Assembly (NCBI GenBank): GCA_030840645.1
Contig: JAVEEC010000008.1
Location: forward strand, 62,001-126,000
DNA: 64,000 bases
Origin: Frankiaceae bacterium
GTDB taxonomy: Bacteria; Actinomycetota; Actinomycetes; BP-191
Reading direction: 5' to 3'
Positions 15,376-24,260 of this stretch are shown piece after piece (the first letter of the stretch is position 1; every line of letters starts with the position of its first letter). The notes beneath the pieces are model-generated. The model saw nothing but the letters and a program-made list of their open reading frames with translations. It was not told the DNA's origin and searched no databases. The position numbers and the translations under genes were made by a program.

Positions 15376-15834
15376 CTAGTCGAGGTCGCCCTGCTCGATC
15401 CGCGCGAGGCGCCGCTCGCGGACGAGCTGGTCGCTCGCGAGCTGCGCGCCGTCGGGGTCCTGCACCATCGCGGCGAAGATGCCGACGAGGTCGCGCTGCG
15501 ACACGACGCCGACCACGGCGCCGCCGTCGACGACCGGCAGGTGGCGGATCCACCGTGACGCCATGTGCCGCGCGGCCTCGTGCGCCGAGGTGTCCGGCGA
15601 GATCGTCAGCACGTCGCGCGTCATCACGTCGCTGACCGGCGTCGTCTCGACGTCCTTCTTCCGCGCGACGGCCTTCATCACGTCGCGCTCGGTGATGATG
15701 CCGACGAGGTCGTCGCCGTCCATCACGAGCAGCGACCCGGTCTGCTGGCGCCACATCGTGTCCGCGGCGGACCGCAGGGTGTCCGCGGGCGACTCCGTGA
15801 CGCTTGCGCTCGTCATGATGTCGGCGACCCGCAC
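15376..15834 (-). CDS. Tandem CBS-domain protein
   Basis: This 152-aa cytoplasmic protein is two CBS motifs. The first (about 7-60) ends GIITERDVMKAV; the second (about 70-130) ends GVVSQRDLVGIFAAM. Such Bateman modules bind AMP, ATP or related nucleotides and usually regulate a partner. A short basic/acidic tail follows. The GTG start (reading VRVADIMT) has GAGGAG 7 nt upstream and the natural family N-terminus; a longer frame to 16032 overlaps the divergent L,D-transpeptidase and was rejected. The partner is unknown. Confidence 0.9.
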   Translation of the reverse strand: MRVADIMTSASVTESPADTLRSAADTMWRQQTGSLLVMDGDDLVGIITERDVMKAVARKKDVETTPVSDVMTRDVLTISPDTSAHEAARHMASRWIRHLPVVDGGAVVGVVSQRDLVGIFAAMVQDPDGAQLASDQLVRERRLARIEQGDLD

Positions 15835-15938
15835 GGCGCTGCTCCTCACTCTGGACCTCAGCCGACCGGCTGAACGGCTCCCGGCCGAGGCTGCCGACCG
15901 GGTCCCCGAGCCTACCGCCCGGGTAGACTCCGGAACCC

Positions 15939-17495
15939 ATGGCCGGTCTCCGTTCCTCCCTGTTCGCCGTGTGTGTCGCCACGGCCGTTCTCGCGCCCGC
16001 TGCCGCGGCGCACGCCGCCGCGCCCCCGACATCGGTGACGCAGCTCGTCGCCTCCCCCGCCAACGGTCAGGTCACGCTCGCCTGGACCAACCCCGCCGAC
16101 GCGGACTTCGCCGGCGTGCTGGTCGTGCAGAAGGCCGGGACCACGCCGCCCGCCGGCGCCGACGACGGCCTGACGCGGTACACCGGCACCGCGCAGACCA
16201 CCGTCGTGACCGGCCTGACCAACGGCACGCCGTACAGCTTCGCGGTGTTCACCCGCAACACCGCCGACGAGGTCTCGGCCCCCGCGACCGTGACGTCGAC
16301 GCCGGTCCTCGCGTCGACGCTCACCGGCCGCACCTCCGCCGGCCTGGCGGACTACAACAAGACCGTCATGCTCACCGCGACGCTGCGGCGTTCGGACACC
16401 AACGAGGTCGTCGCCGGCGAGCCGGTCGACGTCTACCGCAAGGTCTATGGCCAGTCGTCGTTCGTGAAGATCGTGCGGGTCACGACCAACGCCGCCGGCG
16501 TCGCGACGTACAAGTCCGGCGCCCTCGCCAAGAACACACAGTGGTACCTGGCCCACCCGGCGAATCCGCTCGGCGCGAGCAAGACCGCCACCCTGTCGAC
16601 GCTGGTGCGGCCGATCATGGTCGCGCGCATCTCGAAGTTCGTCGTCGAGCAGAACGTCCCCGCCGCGGTCACCGTCACCGTCACGCCGAACCACGCGGGC
16701 CGGCTCATCCACCTCTACCAGCTCACCGGCAAGGGGTGGCAGAGCGTCTCCTACCGCAACCTGAGGAGCAACAGCACCGCGTCGTGGGGCATCGCGTCGA
16801 ACGTCCTGGGCCGGCGGATCTTCCGCTACGGGATGAGCGCCCACGACGACCACGCGGGCGTCGTCACGACGCAGTTCGGCATCACCGTCGTACCGCGGAC
16901 GCTGCGTTCCGGGATGAGCGGCTCCGACGTCCTCGACGCGCAGCGCCGCCTCGCCGCGCAGCACTACGACGTGGGCGCCGTCAACGGCTCCTTCGGCTTC
17001 GACACCGTGCACGCGACGGCGGCGTTCCAGAAGGCCAACCGGCTGCCGGTCACCGGCGCGGTCGACGCGGCGACGTTCGCCCGGCTCGCCAGCGCCCCCG
17101 CCCCGCGGCTCCGGTACGCGCAGTCCGGCAACTGGGTCGAGGTCGACCTGACCCGCCAGGTCCTCTACTACGGCCGCAACCGCGCCGTGCTGCGCATCCT
17201 CGACATCTCGTCCGGCTCCGGGCAGCTGTTCAAGGTCGACGGCGAGACGCATCGCGCGGTGACGCCCGAGGGCTCGTTCAAGATCTTCCACAAGATCAAC
17301 GGCATGCGCACCAGCCGCCTCGGCCAGCTCTGGCGCCCGGCGTACTTCGCCTCCGGCGGTTACGCGATCCACGGCAACGGCTCGGTGCCGTTCCACCCGG
17401 CCAGCCACGGCTGCATCCGCATCACCAACTCGGCGATGAACCGGCTGTACGACATGCTGACCATGGGCATGCGGGTGTACGTCTACCGCAGCTAG
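15939..17495 (+). CDS. Secreted L,D-transpeptidase with Fn3 and peptidoglycan-binding domains
   Basis: This 518-aa exported cell-wall enzyme has a signal peptide at 1-27 (ends AHAAAPP), a fibronectin type III domain (about 30-120), and beta-rich repeats (125-320). A PG_binding_1 domain follows (about 325-385: LRSGMSGSDVLDAQRRLA). The C-terminal YkuD domain has its catalytic block YAIHGNGSVPFHPASHGCIRI at about residues 475-497, with the His and Cys nucleophile of HGCIRI. It forms 3-3 cross-links or attaches proteins to peptidoglycan. TAGACT lies 12 nt before the ATG, so the leader is very short. It stands alone, divergent from the CBS gene. Confidence 0.93.
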   Translation: MAGLRSSLFAVCVATAVLAPAAAAHAAAPPTSVTQLVASPANGQVTLAWTNPADADFAGVLVVQKAGTTPPAGADDGLTRYTGTAQTTVVTGLTNGTPYSFAVFTRNTADEVSAPATVTSTPVLASTLTGRTSAGLADYNKTVMLTATLRRSDTNEVVAGEPVDVYRKVYGQSSFVKIVRVTTNAAGVATYKSGALAKNTQWYLAHPANPLGASKTATLSTLVRPIMVARISKFVVEQNVPAAVTVTVTPNHAGRLIHLYQLTGKGWQSVSYRNLRSNSTASWGIASNVLGRRIFRYGMSAHDDHAGVVTTQFGITVVPRTLRSGMSGSDVLDAQRRLAAQHYDVGAVNGSFGFDTVHATAAFQKANRLPVTGAVDAATFARLASAPAPRLRYAQSGNWVEVDLTRQVLYYGRNRAVLRILDISSGSGQLFKVDGETHRAVTPEGSFKIFHKINGMRTSRLGQLWRPAYFASGGYAIHGNGSVPFHPASHGCIRITNSAMNRLYDMLTMGMRVYVYRS

Positions 17496-17578
17496 CAGGC
17501 GACCCGGCTCGCGAGCGCGTGCCGACTGCAGGCGCCGGGCCTGCTCGTTAGGCTCTGATCCGCGGCGACGCCGCGCCC

Positions 17579-17651
17579 GCCTCCGTAGCTCAGGGGATAG
17601 AGCATCGGTTTCCTAAACCGTGTGCCGCAGGTTCGAATCCTGCCGGGGGCA
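17579..17651 (+). tRNA. tRNA-Arg (anticodon CCT)
   Basis: The 73-nt cloverleaf has acceptor GCCTCCG with CGGGGGC (one T-G pair), discriminator A, and D arm GCTC/GAGC. The anticodon stem is CGGT/ACCG with loop TTCCTAA, so the anticodon is CCT, reading AGG (Arg). The T arm is GCAGG-TTCGAAT-CCTGC. No CCA is encoded. Confidence 0.92.
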
Positions 17652-17702
17652 CGACTGGCCGTACCGACGTTTACCCTCCCGTTGCCGGGACAGGGGAGGG
17701 CC

Positions 17703-18638
17703 ATGAGCCCTCGTCCGACCTCCCTGCTCGTGGCCGCCGTCGCGGCCATTGCCGCCGTCGTCGCGCCGGCCCTGCCCGCCACCACCGCGGAACGCTCCCC
17801 CGGCGTCATCCACCTGCCCGACGGCTTCCGGCCCGAGGGCATCACGACGCAGGGCACGACGTTCTACGTCGGCTCGATCCCGACGGGTGCGGTGTACCGC
17901 GGCAGCCTCCGCACCGGCGACGGGGGCGTCCTCGTCCCGCCGCGCAGCGGCCGGGCGGCGATCGGCATGAAGACCGACCGCGGCCTGCTGTTCGTCGCGG
18001 GCGGGCCGACCGGCAGGGCGTTCGTGTACGACGCGCGCACCGGCGCCGACGTCGCGCAGTACGCGCTCACGACAGCGACGACGTTCGTCAACGACGTCAC
18101 GCTGACCCGCGACGCCGCGTACTTCACCGACTCGCTCAACGCCGTCCTCTACCGCGTCGCGCGCAACCGCGACGGCGCGCCGGGAGCGCTGTCGGTGCTG
18201 CCGCTGACCGGGGAGATCGTCTACGGCCCTGGCAACAACGCCAACGGCATCGCCGCGAGCCGCGACGGTCGCACGCTGCTCGTCGCGCAGAGCAACGCCG
18301 GGAGCGTCTTCGCCGTCGACGCGGCGACCGGCGCCACCAGGCTCGTCGCGCTGACGACGCCGGCGGGCACGCCGGCCACCGTCCCCAACGCCGACGGCAT
18401 CCTGCTCGACGGGCGTCGGCTCTACGTCGTGCAGAACCGCCTCAACGTCATCGCCCGCATCGACCTCGCCCCCGACCTGCGCCGCGGCGTCGTCGTGAGC
18501 AGGACCGCGCACCCGGACTTCGACGTGCCGACGACGATCGCGGCGCACGACGGGTCGCTCTACGCCGTCAACGCGCGCTTCGGCAACCCGGCGCCGGACA
18601 CCGCGCCGTACGCCGTCCTCCGGCTGCCGATGCCGTAG
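17703..18638 (+). CDS. Secreted SMP-30/NHL-like beta-propeller protein
   Basis: This 311-aa protein has a signal peptide (1-29, ends LPATTA) and repeated blade-like strands of about 45 residues, each with small-residue turns (for example GTTFYVGSIPTGAVYRG, TRDAAYFTDSLNAVLYRVA, DGILLDGRRLYVVQNRLNVIARID). The pattern resembles SMP-30/gluconolactonase and superoxide-dismutase-neighbour propellers. No catalytic residue set is clear, so binding or lactonase activity are both possible. The start ATG has GGGGAGGG just upstream; an in-frame extension through the tRNA was rejected. It lies 51 bp after tRNA-Arg. Confidence 0.82.
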   Translation: MSPRPTSLLVAAVAAIAAVVAPALPATTAERSPGVIHLPDGFRPEGITTQGTTFYVGSIPTGAVYRGSLRTGDGGVLVPPRSGRAAIGMKTDRGLLFVAGGPTGRAFVYDARTGADVAQYALTTATTFVNDVTLTRDAAYFTDSLNAVLYRVARNRDGAPGALSVLPLTGEIVYGPGNNANGIAASRDGRTLLVAQSNAGSVFAVDAATGATRLVALTTPAGTPATVPNADGILLDGRRLYVVQNRLNVIARIDLAPDLRRGVVVSRTAHPDFDVPTTIAAHDGSLYAVNARFGNPAPDTAPYAVLRLPMP

Positions 18639-18753
18639 AGCGAGCCAGTTCGTCGTCCGCGGCCGTAACACCTACGGCAACCACTCCATCGGGTACGCGC
18701 TCGAGTCGAGCTCGTGGTGACGCGGCGCGGCGCGATCCGGGATCATTCGGACG

Positions 18754-19185
18754 GTGACTGACGGCGTCCGGCTCCGCGTACGGTTTCCGGTCGACGACCG
18801 CGAGCTGTCGGCGCTGCACGACCTGGCGTTCGGCGCGGCGCAGGGCGAGCCGCAAGCCTGGGCGGAACGGCTGGACCGCCACAGCGTCACGTGGGTCGGC
18901 GCGTTCGACGGCGAAGTCCTCGTCGGGTTCGTGCACGCGTGCTGGGACGGCGGGGCGCACGCGTTCCTGCTCGACACAGTGGTCCACCCCGCCTACCAAC
19001 GCCGCGGGGTCGGCCGCGACCTGGTCCACGCGGCGACGGACGCAGCAGAACGGGCTGGCTGCGCGTGGCTGCACGTCGACTACGAGCCGCACCTGCGGTC
19101 GTTCTACGAGGACGCGTGCGGCTTCCGGCCGACGGCCGCCGGGCTGGTCAGCCTGGCCGGTCCAGCGAGTCCGCGACCGACGTGA
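18754..19185 (+). CDS. GNAT N-acetyltransferase
   Basis: This 143-aa acetyltransferase has the acetyl-CoA loop QRRGVGRDLVHAA (about residue 83), preceded by the LDTVVHPAY strand. C-terminal FYEDACGFRPT is typical of the GNAT end motif. The substrate is unknown. GTG start without a clear ribosome site. The last 38 bases overlap the end of the convergent membrane gene. It appears monocistronic. Confidence 0.88.
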   Translation: MTDGVRLRVRFPVDDRELSALHDLAFGAAQGEPQAWAERLDRHSVTWVGAFDGEVLVGFVHACWDGGAHAFLLDTVVHPAYQRRGVGRDLVHAATDAAERAGCAWLHVDYEPHLRSFYEDACGFRPTAAGLVSLAGPASPRPT

Positions 19186-21430
19186 TCGTCTCCGCGAACC
19201 GCGGGTCGTGCGGGTAGCCGGAGTGCGCGCGCGAGCGCGGCCAGGTGAACTCGTACGCCTCCTTGGCGAACGCCGGGTCGGTGAACCGCAGGTCCTGATC
19301 CGCCCGCTCCGGGGGGAACAGCGGGCCGCCGATCGGGTCGGTGAGCCGGTACAGGTTGCGCCACCGGCCGCCGAGGACGCGGTCGACGTCGCGCAACGAC
19401 TCCGCGCCGAAGTAGTGCGGGAACGCCCTGGCGTACAGCCGGTCCAGCGGTGAACCGTACGTCACGAGGCCGACCCGCGCCCGGTCCTCGGGCGCGATCT
19501 GCAGCACGGTCGCGGCGGCGATGACGGTGCCCTGGCTGTGCGCCGAGATGACGACGTCGCCGCCGCCGTCGCGCAGCCGGGAGATGCGGCGGCGCAGCTC
19601 GGGGATGGTGCGCTCGCAGTAGCAGGGCGGCGCGAACGGGTGCGCTGCGCGCGGCCAGAACGTCGCGAGGTCCCAGATGATGCCGACGGTCTTGCGGAGG
19701 GCGTCGTTGCGGTAGGCGCTGCGCCCGAGCCCGACGATGGCGAGCGCGGCCGCGCCGACCAGCCAGGTGCCCAACGTCGTCAGCGCCGACAGCGCGTGGC
19801 CCTGGGCCCGACGCTCGAACGCCCAGAGCAGCAGCGTCCCCGCCAGCGCCGGCACGAGCACCCAGAGCAGGACGACGTCGCCGACGTCGGTGAGCGCGGC
19901 CTTCTGCTCCAGCGCCGCGACGGTCTTGACCCGGCCGTCGTCGCCGCTCGGCACGGCGTACTCGTCGCGGACCGCGGACCGGCGCCGCTTGGCGCCGAGC
20001 CGCGTCCAGACCATCACGCCGACCAGCGTCACGACCGCCGCGACGGCGGCAAGGGCGAACGTCGTGCCCGCCCAGTAGTACTCGGGGGGGACGCCGAACA
20101 CCGCGTTGGTCTGGCTGACGGCACAGCGGGGCAGGCAGTTGGACGGGGCCGGCGTGCCGAGGAAGTCGGCGACGCGCAGGCCCGCCCCCGCGACGTAGAG
20201 GCCGGCGATGCAGACGCCGAGGCCGGCGAGGACGGGACCGGCGAACCCGAAGAACGTCGGCCGCCCGCGCAACGACTGCCCCGCCGTCCTGCGGTACGGC
20301 AGCAGCGCCCACGCGGTCGCGAGGAACAGCAGCACCCAGACCAGCATCTGCGCGCGGAGCAGCCTGTTCACGGTGTGGTGCAGGCCGGGCAGGATGGTGC
20401 CCTCCGCCGGCGCGGGCGAGCGCCAGAACCACGCGTACGCGAGGGCGGCGACGGCGAGCGCCACGCCTGCCCACAGCACCGCGTCCATCGCGAGCCGCGC
20501 CGCCCGCGGCGGGTCCCTGTGCTCGAACAGCGCCCGCCGCCGCCCCGAGTACGGCGACATCGCGAGCGCGACGGCGGCGGCGATGACGACGCCGGCCACG
20601 ACGAGCAGCGCGGTGCCGAGCGCGTGCCGCCCGCCGTGCGCGAACCGTCGCGCCGGGTACGCAGCGAGCGCCGCGACCATCGCGAACGCCGCCCCGGTGT
20701 GCAGCGCACGCAGCCGGCGCAGCGGCTCCCCGCCGGCCCAGAACCGCGGCCGCGCGAAGTCCGCCGCGCCGCAGGACTCGGTCCCCGTCCCGGCGGGCGT
20801 GGTGTCCTCGCGGTCGAGGTGGTCGGAGTACTCCTCGTACGCCTTCCCGGTGCTGCGAGACAGGTACCAGAGCACCCCGACGAGCAGCAGCGGCACCACC
20901 GCGCCGGCGACGATCCGCGGCCCCGGCTCGTGCCAGAGACCCTTGGACATGAAGTCGGTGTACCAGTGCCTCGACGCGCAGCGCCGCACGGCCGCACCGC
21001 ACTGCCAGGCGAACATGTCCATGCTCACGGCCGCCGTACCGAGGACGATCGTCCCCGTCACGCTCAAGGCGATGACGCGGACCAGCCCGGACACCGTCCC
21101 GACCGGCGCGAACCTCGGCCGCGGCCGGACCGGGTGCGCCCACGAGGCGACGTTGACGAGGGTGAACGGCAGCAGCAGCAGCCAGAACGCCCGCGCCCCC
21201 GCGCCCGCGGTGAGGCCGCCCCACGAGTACGCCTCGAGACGCCGCGGACCCTTCTCCGGGGTGTCGACCGGGTCGTCGGCGGAGCCGCGCCGGTAGAAGC
21301 CGGCCTGGCCGTCGCCGGAGACCTGCACCGGGTGCGGGTGTTCGAGCATCGAGGTGACGGGGGTGCCAGAGACGCCGTGGATGCGCAGCTCGGTCACGCC
21401 GGTGAGCTCGCTGTAGGGGAATTCGCTCAT
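19148..21430 (-). CDS. Large membrane protein with N-terminal HGVSG strand and C-terminal lipase-like motif
   Basis: This 760-aa protein begins with TELRIHGVSGTP, a strand-turn seen at the start of lipase-like folds, followed by roughly eight to ten hydrophobic segments between residues 75 and 560. A cytoplasmic C-terminal part then carries VVISAHSQGTVIAAA (about 650), a G/AxSxG nucleophile elbow, followed by LVTYGSPLDRLYARAFPHYFG. It looks like one alpha/beta-hydrolase fold split by a membrane insert. Homologous integral membrane proteins exist in streptomycetes, without assigned function as far as I know. The ATG follows TAGGGT by 7 nt. An acylhydrolase role is inference only. Confidence 0.82.
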   Translation of the reverse strand: MSEFPYSELTGVTELRIHGVSGTPVTSMLEHPHPVQVSGDGQAGFYRRGSADDPVDTPEKGPRRLEAYSWGGLTAGAGARAFWLLLLPFTLVNVASWAHPVRPRPRFAPVGTVSGLVRVIALSVTGTIVLGTAAVSMDMFAWQCGAAVRRCASRHWYTDFMSKGLWHEPGPRIVAGAVVPLLLVGVLWYLSRSTGKAYEEYSDHLDREDTTPAGTGTESCGAADFARPRFWAGGEPLRRLRALHTGAAFAMVAALAAYPARRFAHGGRHALGTALLVVAGVVIAAAVALAMSPYSGRRRALFEHRDPPRAARLAMDAVLWAGVALAVAALAYAWFWRSPAPAEGTILPGLHHTVNRLLRAQMLVWVLLFLATAWALLPYRRTAGQSLRGRPTFFGFAGPVLAGLGVCIAGLYVAGAGLRVADFLGTPAPSNCLPRCAVSQTNAVFGVPPEYYWAGTTFALAAVAAVVTLVGVMVWTRLGAKRRRSAVRDEYAVPSGDDGRVKTVAALEQKAALTDVGDVVLLWVLVPALAGTLLLWAFERRAQGHALSALTTLGTWLVGAAALAIVGLGRSAYRNDALRKTVGIIWDLATFWPRAAHPFAPPCYCERTIPELRRRISRLRDGGGDVVISAHSQGTVIAAATVLQIAPEDRARVGLVTYGSPLDRLYARAFPHYFGAESLRDVDRVLGGRWRNLYRLTDPIGGPLFPPERADQDLRFTDPAFAKEAYEFTWPRSRAHSGYPHDPRFAETITSVADSLDRPG

Positions 21431-21437
21431 GCCGCGA

Positions 21438-21443
21438 ACCCTA
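21438..21443 (-). promoter_or_regulatory. -10 box of the large membrane protein, leaderless spacing
   Basis: TAGGGT on the minus strand, then 7 nt and the ATG at 21430. No Shine-Dalgarno is visible. Confidence 0.5.
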
Positions 21444-21513
21444 CGGCGCGGACGGCGCGCGGGACGGCAGCCGCGCGGCCGTAACGCGGAGGCCCCGGCG
21501 CGCGTACATCACC

Positions 21514-23163
21514 GTGACCACCGTCTCGACCGCCGCGCCTCGCGGGTCGGGCCGTGTTCCCGGGACCCTGCCGGTCGCCGTCCCGAGTCCGCGCCCCGAC
21601 TACTCGCGGGCTGCCGCCGCGCCGCCGGTCCGGGACGCGCTCGTCGAGCTGGTGGTCGGCGCGCGCGAGGCCGCCGACGGCGACCGCGCGGCGCTGCTGC
21701 TGCTCGACGCCGACGGCGGCGTGGTCCCCGTCGTCTCCGCGGGCCGGGACCAGGACCCGCCCCGGTGGGGCCGGCCGGTGCCCCTCGCCGGGCTCGGCCC
21801 GGTCGGCGCGGCACTCGACGCGATCGGTTCTGGACGCGCGGTCGGCATCGACGACGCGGCCGCCTGCGGCTGGCTACCGGAAGCGCTGCGGGAGGCGTAC
21901 GCCATCGCCTCGGTCGGCGTCGCGCCGCTCGTCGCGCGCGGCACGACGCTCGGCGCGCTGGTCGTGTACTTCCACGACCGGCATGTGTTCGGCGCAGCGG
22001 AGCTGCGCTGCCTCGGCGCGGTCGCGGCCGGTGCGACGGCGACGGTCCTGCTCGCCGTCGATGCCCGCGAAGACTCGGCGGTCGGGTGCCCTACGGGGGT
22101 GGGCACCGGACCGCACGGGGATGCGGAAGGGCACCTCGACGTGCTCTACCGGCTCGCCGAGGACGCCGCCGCCGTGCCCGACTTCCACCTCGTCGTCGAA
22201 CGCCTCGCGCCCGCCGTCCGCACGGCCGCGCGCGCCGAGCTCATCGACGTGTTCCTCTGCGACGCGGCGGCGAGCCGGCTGTTCGGGACCAACACCGCCC
22301 GCGGCACGCTGGCCAGGCTGATGACCCGCTGGCGCCGCGCGCCGCGGGCGGGGGTCGGTCGCGACGCCGGGCTGGTCGTGGTGCCGATGCTCGCCGACGG
22401 CGCGCTGGTCGGCGTCGTCCGGGTCCGGCCGCTGCTCGGCGTCGAGCCGGCGCCGGCGGAGGAACGCCTGCTGCGCACGGTCGCCGACGGCCTCGCGCAG
22501 CTCGTGTCGCGCGCCGTCCTGCGCGACCGGCTCGCCGCCGCGGAACGCGAGCTGGCCGCCGCCGACGAACGCGAACGCATCGCCGACGACCTGCACGCGG
22601 CCCTCGGCCGGACGCACGCCGCGGTCCGCGCCGAGCTGCACGCGCTCGCCGTCGCGGCCGAGGACGGCGACCTGAAGCAACGGCTCACCGCGCTCGACGG
22701 CGCCGTCTCGCGGGCCGGTGCCGAGCTGCGGCAGGCGACCGACGCGCTGTCGTTCCTCGGCCGCCGCGGCCACGGCCTGGTCCCGAGCCTCCGCACGCTC
22801 GTCCGCAGGGTGCGCGACGAGCAGCGGCTGGAGGTGACGCTGCGGCTGGTCGGCCGTCCGGTACCGCTGCCACCGGACCGCGAGGAGGCGCTGTACCGCC
22901 TTGCCCGCGAGGCACTCGCGAACGTCGACAGGCACGCGCGGGCGTCGTACGCGTCGGTCACGGTGACGTTCGAACCGGACCGGGTCGGCGTCGACGTCCG
23001 CGACAACGGCACCGGCCTGCTCGCACGACCGGCGGGGGAGAACGGCCTCCACTACACGCTGCGCAGCATGCAGCGGCGGCTCGCCGACGTCGGCGGCGGC
23101 CTGCGCGTCAGCAACCGGAGGCCGCACGGCGTCACGGTCTCCGGCTGGGTCCCGGGCGGATGA
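21514..23163 (+). CDS. GAF-domain sensor histidine kinase (HisKA_3 type)
   Basis: This 549-aa soluble kinase has no membrane segment. It has two GAF-like domains (about 35-190 and 215-340) and a coiled-coil dimerisation helix (ELAAADERERIADDLHAALG, phospho-accepting His at about residue 364). A HATPase_c domain follows with an N-box ALANVDRHARA (about 470), DNGTGL, and a C-terminal GGGLRV. This is the NarX/DevS-like class. GAF domains suggest sensing of a ligand or redox state, but no haem-type His is obvious. GTG start. It overlaps the response regulator by 4 bases (ATGA), so the two form a unit. Confidence 0.92.
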   Translation: MTTVSTAAPRGSGRVPGTLPVAVPSPRPDYSRAAAAPPVRDALVELVVGAREAADGDRAALLLLDADGGVVPVVSAGRDQDPPRWGRPVPLAGLGPVGAALDAIGSGRAVGIDDAAACGWLPEALREAYAIASVGVAPLVARGTTLGALVVYFHDRHVFGAAELRCLGAVAAGATATVLLAVDAREDSAVGCPTGVGTGPHGDAEGHLDVLYRLAEDAAAVPDFHLVVERLAPAVRTAARAELIDVFLCDAAASRLFGTNTARGTLARLMTRWRRAPRAGVGRDAGLVVVPMLADGALVGVVRVRPLLGVEPAPAEERLLRTVADGLAQLVSRAVLRDRLAAAERELAAADERERIADDLHAALGRTHAAVRAELHALAVAAEDGDLKQRLTALDGAVSRAGAELRQATDALSFLGRRGHGLVPSLRTLVRRVRDEQRLEVTLRLVGRPVPLPPDREEALYRLAREALANVDRHARASYASVTVTFEPDRVGVDVRDNGTGLLARPAGENGLHYTLRSMQRRLADVGGGLRVSNRRPHGVTVSGWVPGG

Positions 23164-23828
23164 CGGCGATCCGGGTGTACGTGGTCGACGACCACCCCGT
23201 CGTTCTCGAAGGGCTCGGGAACGCCCTGACGCGCGCGGGCGACATAGCGCTCGTCGGCACCGCGGCCACCGGCGAGGCCGCGCTCGCCGACCTCCGCAGC
23301 GTCGAGGCCGACGTCGTCCTCGTCGACGCCCAGCTGCCCGGCATGAGCGGTGCAGACCTCTGCGCGTCGCTGCGCGACCGGCCGCCCGCACCGCGCTGCG
23401 TCGTCCTCACCGGCCGCGTCGACACCGGCCGCCTCCGCGCCGCGATCGAGGCCGAGGCGCGCGGCTTCCTGGTCAAGGACAGCAGCGTCGCGGCGATCGT
23501 CGATGCCGTCCGCCGGGTGCACGGCGGCGAGATCGTCCTCGACCCGCGCGCTACCGGCCTCATGGTCGGGCACCTGCGGTCGGACGCGCACCCGCCCGTC
23601 GCGCTGACGCCGCGCGAGCACGAGCTGGTGACGTTGCTCGCGACGGGCATGTCCAACCCCCAGATCGCGCGCCATCTCCGGATCTCCGCCAACACAGCGA
23701 AGTCCTACGTCTCCCGCGTCCTGGTGAAGCTCGACGTGACGACGCGGGCGGCCGCCGTCGCCCGCGCCGCCGAGCTCGGCCTGCTCGGCGCGCGGCCCGC
23801 CGGGCCCACCCGGAGGAACGCGCCGTGA
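23160..23828 (+). CDS. NarL/LuxR-family response regulator
   Basis: This 222-aa transcription factor has a receiver domain at 1-120 with the acidic pocket DDH (about 10), phospho-acceptor Asp in VLVDAQLPG (about 54), Thr in VLTGR and Lys in FLVKDSS (about 105). The C-terminal LuxR helix-turn-helix at about 148-212 reads LTPREHELVTLLATGMSNPQIA and later NTAKSYVSRVLVKL. It is coupled to the upstream kinase by ATGA and overlaps a 40-codon ORF by GTGA. Targets are unknown; the small downstream genes are candidates. Confidence 0.94.
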   Translation: MTAIRVYVVDDHPVVLEGLGNALTRAGDIALVGTAATGEAALADLRSVEADVVLVDAQLPGMSGADLCASLRDRPPAPRCVVLTGRVDTGRLRAAIEAEARGFLVKDSSVAAIVDAVRRVHGGEIVLDPRATGLMVGHLRSDAHPPVALTPREHELVTLLATGMSNPQIARHLRISANTAKSYVSRVLVKLDVTTRAAAVARAAELGLLGARPAGPTRRNAP

Positions 23829-23947
23829 CCTACGCCGTCCCGACGACCGTCGCGCCCGCCGGCGCCGATCCCGCACGCGGCCCCGCGGGCGCCGCGTTCG
23901 ACACCGGCCCGGGCGCCAGGCAGCGGAGCGAGGTGACGCGCGACTGA
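23825..23947 (+). CDS. Possible small protein (40 aa) coupled to the response regulator
   Basis: A GTG at 23825 overlaps the regulator stop as GTGA, the same coupling used by established pairs in this window. The ORF reads VTYAVPTTVAPAGAD and ends EVTRD. It is Ala/Pro/Gly-rich, with no signal or recognisable motif. Codon bias fits coding, but in such GC-rich DNA short open frames are common. I keep it because of the coupling; it may not be translated. Confidence 0.35.
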   Translation: MTYAVPTTVAPAGADPARGPAGAAFDTGPGARQRSEVTRD

Positions 23948-24014
23948 CACCGGGCGTCGTCGGCCCGATCGACCCCCGCGTTCCCGGAGTTCCTGCCCTG
24001 ACCGGAGGCGCGAC

Positions 24015-24260
24015 ATGACCAAGTCCATGACCCGAGCACTCGTCCTACCGCTCCTCGCGAGCGGCGTCCTCGCCGCGCTGCCCGTGGGGTCGGCGGCCGC
24101 GGAGACGACCTGCGTGACCGTCAGCACCAAGGGCACCGTCGTCGGTGTTCACAGCGCCGGCCACTGCGAGGAGACGCTCCTGCCGCATCAGTACCAGGAG
24201 TTGCACTCACCCGAGACGATCACCCAGGCTCAGGTGATCGTGGAGGTCTGGTACCCCTAG
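24015..24260 (+). CDS. Small secreted protein (81 aa)
   Basis: The signal peptide MTKSMTRALVLPLLASGVLAALPVGSAAAETT gives a mature part of about 50 residues with two cysteines (TTCVTVS and GHCEETL), probably one disulfide. GGAGG lies 7 nt before the ATG. It follows the two-component pair in the same direction and shares its last four bases (CTAG) with the stop of the convergent sigma-factor gene. No family is recognised. It could be a target of the neighbouring regulators. Confidence 0.75.
   Translation: MTKSMTRALVLPLLASGVLAALPVGSAAAETTCVTVSTKGTVVGVHSAGHCEETLLPHQYQELHSPETITQAQVIVEVWYP

Noticed and set aside
17528-17544. Small hairpin between the L,D-transpeptidase and tRNA-Arg
   Set aside because: Only a 6-bp stem with no T run; too weak to call a terminator.
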